The position numbers and the translations under genes are program-made. DNA of 64,000 nucleotides from UBA9160 sp035489755. GTDB lineage: Bacteria; Myxococcota_A; UBA9160. Location of the stretch: positions 60,515 to 124,514 of the forward strand of contig DATGZK010000100.1 in assembly GCA_035489755.1 (NCBI GenBank). The letters run 5' to 3'. Shown here in pieces: positions 33,499 to 42,361 of this stretch (positions within the stretch are counted from its first letter, which is position 1; each line of letters begins with the position of its first letter). Under the pieces are notes generated by a model, which worked only from the letters and a program-made list of their open reading frames with translations, ran no database searches and was not told the DNA's origin.

Positions 33499-33807
33499 GT
33501 GCACGCGCAGCTGGGCGACACTAGGCTCCTCTTGGCCCGCGTTCCTCGCGCGAAGGGTGCGGCGCGGATTCTCGACCTGCGTCTCGCCTGTGGAGGGGCA
33601 AAGGATTCCTTCCTTGCTCTACTCCCGAGTCTCGCCAAGCTGCGCTGTGCGACACTCATTCCCACCGCAAAGGACGATCGCACGCCCCTTATTGGCACCC
33701 CGCGCTCCCAGTACGTCCCCTTCGAACGGGTCCCGTGCGGGGGCCACGGCTCTCATCGCGACTCCCGTCGGCACGTCTTGCTCCTTGCCACGAGGGCGAG
33801 TCGGTGA
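33499..33807 (+). CDS. Doubtful small gene
   Basis: 102 codons from GTG 33499, with RARGILDL-like but unrecognised sequence (ILDLRLACGGAKDSFLALLP in the middle). Its stop overlaps the PhyH start by four bases (GTGA), the pattern seen in real coupled genes here, which is the only argument in favour. No domain, no convincing ribosome site. It may be chance. Confidence 0.25.
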   Translation: MHAQLGDTRLLLARVPRAKGAARILDLRLACGGAKDSFLALLPSLAKLRCATLIPTAKDDRTPLIGTPRSQYVPFERVPCGGHGSHRDSRRHVLLLATRASR

Positions 33808-34601
33808 GGCTCCGCGAGGCAGAGCGCAGCGCCTACGCTCGCGACGGGTACCTGCTGCGGCACGGTGTACTCCCGCCCGCTGAGGTTGGCCGGCTTCGGA
33901 GCGCGGCCGAAGAGGTGGTCGCATCCGTTGTGGAACGCGCGCAAGCAGGTGAGGGGAGCCGGGAGTTCCGGCTCGCGGGAGATCACCGCTTTCAGTTCGC
34001 GGGGCAAAGCCTCATCCAGTGGGAATGGCGCGACGGCTCCGGGGAGGTTCGTCTGCTCGAACCGGTCACGCATCTCGATCCCCGTTTGGATGCGCTCTGG
34101 GGCGATCCGCGCCTCACCGAACCGATGACGGATTTCCTCGGGGTCGCGGGGGTCTGTCCCTTTACGTCAAAGCTTAACTTGAAGCGTCCGCGAGAAGGCT
34201 CGGAATACCCCTGGCACCAGGACTACCCCTACTGGTACGTCCGCACCCCGGAGCACGCCCACGAGATCGTGAATGCGATGATCTTTCTCGACGATGCCGT
34301 GGCGGACAATGGTGCGCTGCGCGTTCTGCCGGGCTCCCACCGGACCGGACCCGCGCCCCGCGATCGCAGGGAACCCTCGCAGTTTCTCGCCGACCCCGCC
34401 CAGATCGACGAGACAAAGAGCGTTCAGGTGGAGGCCCCGGCCGGCTCAGTCCTCTTCTTCCCTGCGCTCCTCTTGCACCGCTCCTCCCCCAACACCTCGG
34501 AGCGTCAGCGGCGCGCACTCCTGCTCTCCTACCAGCCCGCGGGGCGGGAGCGTCAGGAGAGGTTGCCGTGGCGCCCCGAGCTCGTACACAATCTCCCCTA
34601 A
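33804..34601 (+). CDS. Phytanoyl-CoA dioxygenase (PhyH) family protein
   Basis: 265 residues, Fe(II)/2-oxoglutarate oxygenase. The iron-binding triad is H138-x-D140 in YPWHQDYPYW and distal His at about 225 in ALLLHRSSPN, with a 2-oxoglutarate-binding Arg about ten residues later (SERQRRALL). Middle region MIFLDDAVADNGALRVLPGSHR is typical. Start GTG 33804. Substrates of this family range from phytanoyl-CoA to small natural products; the nearby AMACR-like gene makes a branched-chain acyl-CoA substrate possible but unproven. Confidence 0.88.
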   Translation: MRLREAERSAYARDGYLLRHGVLPPAEVGRLRSAAEEVVASVVERAQAGEGSREFRLAGDHRFQFAGQSLIQWEWRDGSGEVRLLEPVTHLDPRLDALWGDPRLTEPMTDFLGVAGVCPFTSKLNLKRPREGSEYPWHQDYPYWYVRTPEHAHEIVNAMIFLDDAVADNGALRVLPGSHRTGPAPRDRREPSQFLADPAQIDETKSVQVEAPAGSVLFFPALLLHRSSPNTSERQRRALLLSYQPAGRERQERLPWRPELVHNLP

Positions 34602-34709
34602 GACCACCCGCGCTCGCGGACGGCAGTCAAACCGGATTGCAAGACCGTGTCGCCGAGGCCGCTTCGCCTGGCAGCCGACACCCGGGGACGCCGCTCGCGA
34701 TCCGCTGGG

Positions 34710-35123
34710 TTACTTGGCGACGCCGGCCTCGCTCGGATTGTAGTCGACGCGCACGACCTTCAGGTTGCCGGAGTACCGATTGCGCGAAAAGACCACGCGC
34801 CCCTTGCCCTTGTACAGCCAGTCCGTCCGGCTCGTGTCGGGACCGAAATAGTAGGGAATGAACGCCTTGCCCGTGATGTAGCCATTCGCATCGTCGGGAT
34901 CCCCGAGGATCTTTCGGACTTCGGTGTCACTCATGCCCACCTGAATCTTGGCGAGCGCGCTGCCCGGGGGCGGCGGATTACCCTTATGGGCGTCCGCGGG
35001 ATCCGCTTGCGTCCCGCTCTTGGCGGCCGGCTGGTCGCTGCTCTGCGGATGCGAATGGCTGCACGCCGCGTTCAAGGCGAAGAAGAAAGCCACACCCAAG
35101 AGTCCTGCACGTCGAGCCATCAT
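34710..35123 (-). CDS. BamE/SmpA/OmlA-like outer-membrane lipoprotein
   Basis: 137 residues. Signal peptide with lipobox ALNAAC, a Ser/Pro-rich linker, and a BamE-like fold starting at KIQVGMSDTEVRKILGDPDD and ending KVVRVDYNPSE. The domain is a small accessory of the BAM outer-membrane assembly complex in Proteobacteria; other lipoproteins share it. ATG 35123 is eight bases from GGAGG; a second ATG follows immediately. Convergent with PhyH. Confidence 0.8.
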   Translation of the reverse strand: MMARRAGLLGVAFFFALNAACSHSHPQSSDQPAAKSGTQADPADAHKGNPPPPGSALAKIQVGMSDTEVRKILGDPDDANGYITGKAFIPYYFGPDTSRTDWLYKGKGRVVFSRNRYSGNLKVVRVDYNPSEAGVAK

Positions 35124-35291
35124 CCCTGGCACCTCCGTTTCAAAGTGGCGGGGCTTTCGAAGCTCCCGCGGCCAGACCATAACGCGGCGGACCCGTTCGG
35201 TGGGAGCGCTTCCCTAGCCCTGACCACTTCTGCCCGCCCCGGATAGACTGCATCCGACATCCCTATCGAGTGGACATGGGAGGAAGATGAG

Positions 35292-36434
35292 GTGGGACCG
35301 CTCCAAGGCGTCCGGGTGATCGAGATCGCGGGCATCGGGCCCGGACCCTTCGCAGCCATGATGCTCGCGGACATGGGCGCCGAGGTCCTTCGGGTCGACC
35401 GTACGCAGAACGTCCCCACGATCGATCCTGGTGTCCCTCCGTTTGATGTGTTGAACCGCGGGCGCCGATCGATTGCCGTCGACCTAAAGCGCCCCGAGGC
35501 CATCGAGACCGTCCTGCGCCTGACCGCGCAGGCCGACGCCCTGATCGAGGGCTTCCGCCCGGGTGTGATGGAGCGCCTCGGTCTCGGGCCCGACGTGTGC
35601 CTGGCGCGAAACCCGCGCCTCATTTTTGGACGCATGACGGGCTGGGGCCAGGAGGGTCCGCTCGCGCGAGCGGCAGGCCACGACATCAACTACATCGCGC
35701 TCGCCGGCGCCCTCGCTCCGATTGGGCGGCACGGGGAGGCGCCGCTTCCACCCCTCAATCTGGTCGGTGACTTTGGCGGAGGCGGCATGCTGCTCGCCTT
35801 TGGAGTGGTGTGTGCGCTGGTGGAGCGACAGCGCTCGGGCAAGGGTCAGGTGGTCGACGCCGCCATGGTGGACGGCGCTGCGATCCTGATGGCCATGTTC
35901 TGGGGAATGCGCAAGGCCGGCTTCTGGTCGGACGAGCGCGGCACAAACCTGCTCGACACGGGTGCCCACTTCTACGAGGTCTATGAGACCTCGGATGGAA
36001 AATATGTCTCGATCGGCTCGATCGAGCCTCAGTTCTACGCAGAACTCTTGCGTCTTACGGGGCTCGACAACGCCGACCTCCCGAAGCAGATGGACCGCGC
36101 CCGCTGGCCAGAGCTGAAGGAGAGGCTGCGCAGAGTTTTCCGCACCAAGACCCGCGACGAATGGTGCGCGGTGATGGAGGGGACAGACGTGTGCTTCGCG
36201 CCGGTTCTCGACCTCGGAGAGGCGCCGTTCCATCCCCACAACCGCGAGCGGGGAACTTTCATCGAGGTTGCGGGCACCCTCCAGCCTCGCCCGGCGCCGA
36301 GGTTTAGCCGGACCGATTCCGGGAATCCGCGCCCACCCGCACACGCCGGCCAGCACACCGTGGAGGTCCTCACCGACTGGGGCTTTTCCGCGGACGAGAT
36401 CCGAAGGCTCCGGGAGGCGAAGGCCATCGCGTAA
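35292..36434 (+). CDS. Alpha-methylacyl-CoA racemase-like (class III CoA-transferase family)
   Basis: 380 residues, normal length. GVRVIEIAGIGPGPFAAMML and the racemase signatures GHDINYIALAGAL (His about 130) and NLVGDFGGGGML (Asp about 160) match the catalytic His and Asp of mycobacterial MCR/AMACR. That makes racemisation of 2-methylacyl-CoA more likely than CoA transfer, although bile-acid and carnitine CoA-transferases are close relatives. Start GTG 35292, with AGGAAG seven bases upstream. Its neighbours are SDR and MDR oxidoreductases, consistent with branched-chain or sterol-like side-chain breakdown. Confidence 0.88.
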   Translation: MGPLQGVRVIEIAGIGPGPFAAMMLADMGAEVLRVDRTQNVPTIDPGVPPFDVLNRGRRSIAVDLKRPEAIETVLRLTAQADALIEGFRPGVMERLGLGPDVCLARNPRLIFGRMTGWGQEGPLARAAGHDINYIALAGALAPIGRHGEAPLPPLNLVGDFGGGGMLLAFGVVCALVERQRSGKGQVVDAAMVDGAAILMAMFWGMRKAGFWSDERGTNLLDTGAHFYEVYETSDGKYVSIGSIEPQFYAELLRLTGLDNADLPKQMDRARWPELKERLRRVFRTKTRDEWCAVMEGTDVCFAPVLDLGEAPFHPHNRERGTFIEVAGTLQPRPAPRFSRTDSGNPRPPAHAGQHTVEVLTDWGFSADEIRRLREAKAIA

Positions 36435-36568
36435 CGCGCAGGGAGTGGGTCCGGCTCGGGCCCGACGAGACGGCGGCGGTCTGCCCCGCACCGAGTGACC
36501 TTGCGCCCGAGGTCCGCCTGATCCATCCAAGGTGAAGAGCGCGTGCTCGCGCACAGAGGGGATCGGAC

Positions 36569-37369
36569 GTGGAAGTACGCGATCGCGTGGTCATCGTCAC
36601 GGGAGGGGCCAGCGGCATCGGCGCTGCGCTGTGCCACCGCTTCGCTGCGGAAGGGGCGCGGGGCGTTGTAGTGGCAGATCGCGACGCGGCCGGTGCTGCC
36701 GAGATCGCCCGCAAAATCGGGGGGCTGGCCGTGACGACCGACGTCGCGGCTGAGCGTGAGGTCCGAGCGCTCGTCGGCGAAGCCCTCCAAAGGTTCGGTG
36801 CGATCGACCTTTTTTGCTCGAATGCCGGCGTGGCGCTCGGCGGAGGCTTCGGGGAGGCCGGCGGCCCCTTCGCATCGGAGGACAGCTGGCGAACTTCCTT
36901 CGACATCAACGTGATGGCCCATGTGTACGCGGCGCGCGCGGTGCTGCCCGAGATGCTGGCGCGCGGCTCGGGCTACCTGCTGAGTACAGCCTCGGCGGCG
37001 GGCCTCCTCACCGACCTCGGAAGTCAGGCCTACTCGGTCACCAAACACGCCGCGGTGGCGTTCGACGAGTGGCTCGCGATCCACTACGGCGACAAGGGCA
37101 TCGGCGTCTCGTGCTTGTGTCCCCAGGGCGTTCGAACTCCCATGCTGATGGGTGCCGCCGCAGCGGGCGCCGGCGGACACCTAACGCCCGACATGATCTC
37201 GCCCGAGGAAGTTGCGGAGGCGGTGGTGGCGGGGCTCCGGCGCGAGGAGTTTCTGATCCTTCCCCACCCAGAGGTGCGGCAGTACTTCCAGCGCAAGGCT
37301 CAAGACTACGACCGCTGGCTGCGGGGAATGCGCCGGCTCCGCGATCGCGTTTATCCAAAGGTGCCCTAA
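36569..37369 (+). CDS. Short-chain dehydrogenase/reductase
   Basis: 266 residues, classical SDR. Cofactor motif TGGASGIG (11-18), acidic residue after the second strand (VADRDA) suggesting NAD preference, SNAG, and catalytic S142-Y155-K159 (STASAAG, QAYSVTKHA). Start GTG 36569. Substrate not determined. It is 134 bases downstream of the AMACR-like gene, likely in the same transcript. Its stop overlaps the convergent MDR gene by three bases. Confidence 0.9.
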   Translation: MEVRDRVVIVTGGASGIGAALCHRFAAEGARGVVVADRDAAGAAEIARKIGGLAVTTDVAAEREVRALVGEALQRFGAIDLFCSNAGVALGGGFGEAGGPFASEDSWRTSFDINVMAHVYAARAVLPEMLARGSGYLLSTASAAGLLTDLGSQAYSVTKHAAVAFDEWLAIHYGDKGIGVSCLCPQGVRTPMLMGAAAAGAGGHLTPDMISPEEVAEAVVAGLRREEFLILPHPEVRQYFQRKAQDYDRWLRGMRRLRDRVYPKVP

Positions 37370-38385
37370 AGAGGCGGGTCTGAGATCTTCAGCAGCTGCT
37401 TGCCGAGATTCTTGCCTTCGAAAAGGCGCAGGAACGTTCGCGGCGCGTTCTCGAGACCGACTTGAACGTCCTCTTGGTGCTTGATCTTTCCGCTCGTGAC
37501 CCAGCCCGCAAGTTCCCGCATCGCTTCGCCGAAGCGCGCGACGTAGTCGAGTACGATGAAGCCCTCCATTCGCGCGCGCTGGATCACAAGGTTCAAGTAA
37601 TTGCGCGGGCCGGGCGGGGGCTCCGACGCGTTGTAGCTCGAGATCCCGCCACACAGAACGATGCGAGCCCGCGTGGCAATCTGCGCCAACACCGCATCGA
37701 GGATTTCCCCGCCGACGTTGTCGAAGTAGACGTCGACGCTGCGCGGGCACAGGGCGCGAAGGCGGGCGCCCACGTCCTCCGCTTTGTAGTCAATGGTGGC
37801 ATCGAGGCCCGCCTCGTTCAGCAGCCAGGCGCACTTTTCCCGGCCCCCTGCAATACCGATCACGCGGCAACCTTTCAACTTTGCGATCTGCGCGGCGACG
37901 GAGCCAGTCGCGCCGGCCGCGCCGGAGACGACGACCGTCTCGCCCGCCGCGGGCTTGCCAAGATCGAGGAGTCCGAAGTAGGCGGTAAGGCCGGTAATGC
38001 CAAGCACGCCGAGCGGCCAGGTGAGGGGGACGCCCGGTGGGAGCTTGGTCACAGGCAAGGGACGCTTGCCGTCGCTGACGGCATAGTCCTGCCAGCCGAA
38101 GGTTCCCTGCACGAAGTCCCCGGGCTGAAAGGCCGGACTCTTCGATTCCACCACCTGACCGACCGAGCCCGCTCGCATCACCTCGCCGAGTGCGACGGGC
38201 GGGATGTAGCTCGGGCGGTCTTCCATCCAGCCGCGCATCGCCGGATCAAAGGAGAGATAGAGATTGCGCACGAGGAACTGACCCTCCGTCGGTGTCGGGA
38301 TGGGCACTTCCCTCCACACGAAATTCGATTCCTTCACGAGACCGGAGGGGCGAGAGAAGAGGAGCCATTGACGATTGATCGACAC
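37366..38385 (-). CDS. NADP-dependent oxidoreductase, MDR superfamily (CurA / leukotriene-B4 dehydrogenase type)
   Basis: 339 residues. Family signatures: NLYLSFDPAMRGWM near the N-terminus, VVVSGAAGATGSVAAQIAKLKGCRVIG (Rossmann), YFDNVGGEILDAVL and RARMEGFIVLDY. These are zinc-independent double-bond or ketone reductases. Start GTG 38385, with GGAGG six bases upstream, excludes 15 extra upstream residues. Divergent from the SelO-like gene. Confidence 0.9.
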   Translation of the reverse strand: MSINRQWLLFSRPSGLVKESNFVWREVPIPTPTEGQFLVRNLYLSFDPAMRGWMEDRPSYIPPVALGEVMRAGSVGQVVESKSPAFQPGDFVQGTFGWQDYAVSDGKRPLPVTKLPPGVPLTWPLGVLGITGLTAYFGLLDLGKPAAGETVVVSGAAGATGSVAAQIAKLKGCRVIGIAGGREKCAWLLNEAGLDATIDYKAEDVGARLRALCPRSVDVYFDNVGGEILDAVLAQIATRARIVLCGGISSYNASEPPPGPRNYLNLVIQRARMEGFIVLDYVARFGEAMRELAGWVTSGKIKHQEDVQVGLENAPRTFLRLFEGKNLGKQLLKISDPPL

Positions 38386-38473
38386 CCGTTTCCTCCTGGG
38401 GCAGAGAAGCGAGCGTAGCTGCGCCCTCAAGCGCGGCCACGCGGGCGCCGATGCTGCCCGCGGGGAGTCCGCG

Positions 38474-40297
38474 ATGGGGCATACGATCGCGCAGGCCAGG
38501 GGGCCATACCGCCGCTTCCGACAGCTCGACGGATCCCATCCGTGGAAGAGTGCGGTGCCGGCGGGTTACGTGGACTATCCCGTGCGGCGTCGCCGCGGCG
38601 GTGAGGTCGCCTACTTCAATTTCGCGCTTGGTCGCGAGATGGGTCTCCTCCCGAAGGACCACCCCGACGAGTTCAACCCGGCTCTAAAGCGCACCATCCT
38701 CGACACCTTCAGCTTCGTCATCATCAACGAATGGGACGTCGAGCACGACACCAAGGTGCCGCTCCGCGATCGCATGCCGGGGACCTACATGGCCACACGC
38801 TACCTCCAGCTCCAGCACACCGACCGGCGAGGCAGCACATCGGGCGACGGCCGGAGCGTCTGGAACGGGTGTATCCGCAACCCCGGCGTCACCTGGGACG
38901 TATCAAGCTGTGGAACGGGGGTGACGCGGCTGTGTCCCGCAACGGCGACCGAGAATCGCTTCTTCAAGACCGGCAATCGATACGCCTCGTATGGCTGCGG
39001 AACCGCAGCGCTCGCCGAGGGACTTGGCACAGCCATCATGAGCGAGGTCTTCCACCGCAACGCGATTGCGACCGAGCGAGTCCTTGCGGTGATCGCATTC
39101 GCGAATGGTTTCGCCATCAATGTACGTGCCTCTCGCTGCCTCTTGCGACCTTCGCACTTCTTTGTTCACTCGAAGCGAGGGGATCTCGCTTCGCTACGCG
39201 CGGCGATCGATGTGTACATCGAGCGCCGGGTTGGCAACGGGGAGTGGCCCGCACTCGAGGGGATCGCGCGTTACCACCATCTTGCAGAGGAGACGGCGCG
39301 TACGTTCGCTCGCGTCTCGGCGACGTTCGAAAGCGAGTATGTCTTTTGTTGGCTGGATTGGGATGGAGACAACATTCTCGCCAACGGGGGGATCATCGAC
39401 TACGGCTCGGTGCGACAGTTTGGCCTCTACCATCGCGAATACCGCTTTCAAGATGTGGACCGCATGTCTACGACGATCCCCGAGCAGCGGCGCAAGGCAC
39501 GCCATATCGCCCAGAACTTCGCGCAGATCCGCGACGCGCTGATCAAGCGGCGCAGGACTCCTCTGTCCGCGTTCCGGCAAGATCCGGTGCTTCGTCTTTT
39601 CGATGACGAATTTGAGCGGACGAAGCAGCGTCTGTTTGTTCACAAGGTGGGATTTGATCCGGCCCTCCAGTCGCAGCTTCTTGCCTGCGCGGAGCCGGAG
39701 CTCGCGAGACTGCGGCGGGCCCACACCTGGTTCGAGCGCGCTCGATCCTCTCGTGGGCCTCATCGCGTCCCGGATGGTCTTTCCTGGAACGCAATCTACT
39801 GTGCCCGCGACCTGTTGCGCGAACTGCCGGCCCGTCTGCTGGCCACGGGGTGTCCGCTCGGCGGCGCCGAGATCCTGCGAATCGCGGCGTCGAGCTACGC
39901 CTCGAGGCGCGACCGCGCGGTGACACCCCATCGGGCGCACATGGCGCGGGAGTTCCAGCGTGCATACTGCGACCTGGTCACGATCGCCGCCCAGCGATCG
40001 GGGCGTAGCGAGGTGGAGGTCCTTCGAACGGTGGCGCGACGCTCAGCGACCATTAACCGCTATGACCGCATTACGGGCGATAGCATCGACTTCATCACCG
40101 CGCGGCTGATCCGCAAGCGCAAGAAGCTCACGCCGCAGCAGCTTTATCGAGTGATCGCCTGCTTTGTGCGCCGCCAGGATCTGCGACCTCAGAAAGAAAA
40201 CGGTGGGGCTGGGCCTTGCGAAGACGATTCTCCGAAGATTCGCCAAACCGTCGATGCGCTGCTCGAGGTCGTGAACCTGTACCGCGAGGGGCTGTAA
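38474..40297 (+). CDS. Divergent SelO/YdiU-like protein (pseudokinase fold)
   Basis: 607 residues. The segments AALAEGLGTAIMSEVFHRN, TERVLAVIAFANGFAINVR, LLRPSHFF and DWDGDNILANGGIIDYGS resemble SelO motifs (SEAM..., V-R-x-x-P-S-H-x-R, NTDN-M-S and L-D-Y-G). SelO proteins are pseudokinases that AMPylate proteins. Here the region aligned by eye to the ATP-site Lys (L-Q-L-K-G) reads WDVSSCGTG, without Lys, while the Asn/Asp metal site (GDNILA, IDYGS) is retained. Activity may differ from E. coli SelO. ATG 38474 has GGGGAG six bases upstream. Family assignment is by pattern only. Confidence 0.7.
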   Translation: MGHTIAQARGPYRRFRQLDGSHPWKSAVPAGYVDYPVRRRRGGEVAYFNFALGREMGLLPKDHPDEFNPALKRTILDTFSFVIINEWDVEHDTKVPLRDRMPGTYMATRYLQLQHTDRRGSTSGDGRSVWNGCIRNPGVTWDVSSCGTGVTRLCPATATENRFFKTGNRYASYGCGTAALAEGLGTAIMSEVFHRNAIATERVLAVIAFANGFAINVRASRCLLRPSHFFVHSKRGDLASLRAAIDVYIERRVGNGEWPALEGIARYHHLAEETARTFARVSATFESEYVFCWLDWDGDNILANGGIIDYGSVRQFGLYHREYRFQDVDRMSTTIPEQRRKARHIAQNFAQIRDALIKRRRTPLSAFRQDPVLRLFDDEFERTKQRLFVHKVGFDPALQSQLLACAEPELARLRRAHTWFERARSSRGPHRVPDGLSWNAIYCARDLLRELPARLLATGCPLGGAEILRIAASSYASRRDRAVTPHRAHMAREFQRAYCDLVTIAAQRSGRSEVEVLRTVARRSATINRYDRITGDSIDFITARLIRKRKKLTPQQLYRVIACFVRRQDLRPQKENGGAGPCEDDSPKIRQTVDALLEVVNLYREGL

Positions 40298-40653
40298 CGG
40301 GCCCGTCTTCCCCCTTCAAAGGCGCCCGCGCTGGACTCCAAGAGGGGACAATTGCGGTGAACGGACAGGGGGATGCCCATGCAGCCGTGCGAAGCTTCTT
40401 TAGACTCGTAGGCGACGGCTCCGAGCCCCGGGCAGCTGCGACCGGCATCCGTTCGGGGAGCGTGCGGGGCCCAGCGTTCGCGCAATTTGAAAGCGGGCTT
40501 GGCGGTCCTTTCTCCCGGCTCGTTGGCTAGGCTGCGCGCGCGAAGGGGACCCTGGGCTTGGCAACGAGCGCATTTCTCGCCCGGATTGGAGGCTCGGCAG
40601 GGGGCTGCTGAGCGCCTCGGGCGCATTTCGCTTCCCGCTTTCGTCGGAGACGC
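40298..40653. other. Intergenic region upstream of the porin
   Basis: About 356 bases. No protein-like open frame of note. It is expected to hold the porin promoter, but I see no clear hexamer pair. Confidence 0.4.
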
Positions 40654-41982
40654 ATGACCGCGCGCAGGCTCTGGCTCGGATGGCTCATCGGACTCGGTCT
40701 TCTTCCGCGGATCGCAACCGCCGAGGATCCGGGCTTCAATCCTCTCTCGCTTTCCCCTACGGATTGGAGCCTTCATGCCCAGGGGACGTTCGTGGGTCAG
40801 GGTCGGCTCGCGATTCGATCTCCGTATGAGGGTGCGAACAGCCTTCAGGCCCAGGGTGAGTTCAAAGAGACCGTCACCCTGACTCTCTTCGTCGGGCGAA
40901 AGCTCTGGCCGGGGGGTGAGCTCTTCGCCTCACCCGAAGTGACACAGGGTACCGGTCTTACCCAGACGCTGGGGATTGCGGCGTTCCCCGACGGGGAAGC
41001 CACGCGGGCGAACAACATTGTCCCTGAAATCAGCCTTGCGCGGCTCTTCCTACGACAGACCATCAATCTGGGCGGAGAAGAAGAGGCTGTGGCTCCCGAT
41101 CTGCTCCATTTTGCTGGAACCCGGCAAACGACTCACCTCATCCTCACGTTCGGCAAGCTGGCAGCGCCGGACGTTTTCGATGACAACCGCTACAGCCACG
41201 ACCCCCGGACGCAGTTTCTGAGCTGGGCCCTGATGGATAACGGCGCTTGGGACTATCCGGCCGACACCAAGGGCTACACCATGGGCGGCGTGATTGAACT
41301 CGAGGCGGGTCCCTTCTCCGTTCGCTACGGGGGCTTTATGGAGCCCAAGGACGCGAACGGCCCCACCTTCGATTGGAACCTCAAGGAGGCGTGGGGTCAC
41401 ACGGTCGAGCTCGAGGGAAGGTACTCGGTGGCATCGCGCCCAGGAGTGGCACGCCTGCTCGGTTACGTGAACCGATCCAATGCCGGAAGCTATCTGGCAG
41501 CGTTGGGGGAAAATCCGACCGCGCCCGACGTCACCCTCACGCGCACGCCGCGCGAGAAGTACGGAGCCGGACTCAGCGTAGAGCAAGAGCTGACCGACGA
41601 CCTTGGCGCCTTCGCCCGCCTTGGCTGGAACGACGGCCACAGCGAGACCTGGGCCTTTACGGAAATTGACCGAACCGTCTCCCTCGGGCTCAGTCTCAAG
41701 GGTACAGTCTGGGGCCGCCCGGAGGACACCTTCGGCGTGGCCGCGGTCGAGAGCATGCTTTCCTACCCGCACCGTCACTATCTCGCGGCCGGCGGGTTGG
41801 GTTTCATCGTCGGAGACGGACAGCTCAACTATTCGCCTGAAATCTTGCTCGAGACGTATTACGAAGCCAAGCTCAAGTGGGTCTTCGTGACCGTCGACTA
41901 CCAGTACGTGACAAACCCTGCCTTCAACCGAGACCGCGGCCCCGTTTCCATCTTCGGCCTCCGTGTCCACTGGGAACGATAG
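40654..41982 (+). CDS. OprB-like carbohydrate-selective porin
   Basis: 442 residues. Signal peptide (about 1-23, ending IATA), then HAQGTFVGQGRLAIRSPYEGANSL, typical of the OprB N-terminus. Alternating beta-strands fill the rest: WALMDNGAWDYPADTKGYTMG, YRYVTNPAFNRDRGPVSIFGLR-type last strands and a C-terminal aromatic-x-Arg end (VHWER). OprB porins allow diffusion of glucose or other sugars across the outer membrane. No sugar operon is adjacent, so specificity is open. Confidence 0.88.
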   Translation: MTARRLWLGWLIGLGLLPRIATAEDPGFNPLSLSPTDWSLHAQGTFVGQGRLAIRSPYEGANSLQAQGEFKETVTLTLFVGRKLWPGGELFASPEVTQGTGLTQTLGIAAFPDGEATRANNIVPEISLARLFLRQTINLGGEEEAVAPDLLHFAGTRQTTHLILTFGKLAAPDVFDDNRYSHDPRTQFLSWALMDNGAWDYPADTKGYTMGGVIELEAGPFSVRYGGFMEPKDANGPTFDWNLKEAWGHTVELEGRYSVASRPGVARLLGYVNRSNAGSYLAALGENPTAPDVTLTRTPREKYGAGLSVEQELTDDLGAFARLGWNDGHSETWAFTEIDRTVSLGLSLKGTVWGRPEDTFGVAAVESMLSYPHRHYLAAGGLGFIVGDGQLNYSPEILLETYYEAKLKWVFVTVDYQYVTNPAFNRDRGPVSIFGLRVHWER

Positions 41983-42361
41983 GAAAGGCGCACCGCCCGG
42001 GCGGCACACCGCTTCGAGCCTCGTTGCTCAACAGGGAGCCGCCCTTGCCGATCGCAGGGCGAGCCGAGAGGCGCCGCGATTTTCGAACTACGGATCTCGA
42101 GCGCGGAGCCGCGAAGTCCCGGAGCCTTGGGGTGACGTGCACTACCCGCGGAGTGGATTACGATGCGGGCCGTCCCATTCCCACCTTTCGCCGCAAGCGA
42201 CACTCTGGCAAGTTTCTTCGGTGGCAAAGAAGGACGGGAGCCCTTCGGGTGCCTGGCGGAAAGGATCCACGCCTCGCTTCCCGCGGGAGCCCGGCGTGAG
42301 AGCGGCCACGGCGAGCCCTGCCGCCGATCGCCAGTTCGCGCGCGAACGGGAGTGATCCCAC
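41983..42361. other. Intergenic region upstream of the KdpD-like gene
   Basis: About 379 bases. It contains a 12-base palindrome CCGCCCGGGCGG at 41993-42004, eleven bases after the porin stop, which could serve as a terminator stem (no T-run). I see no gene and no recognisable riboswitch fold. Confidence 0.4.

Noticed and set aside
34630..34700. Sequence near 34650 resembling a tRNA anticodon stem-loop
   Set aside because: No acceptor or T arm can be paired; not a cloverleaf.
41983..42361. A c-di-AMP riboswitch before the KdpD-like gene
   Set aside because: The leader shows no recognisable conserved blocks; only a short palindrome next to the porin stop.
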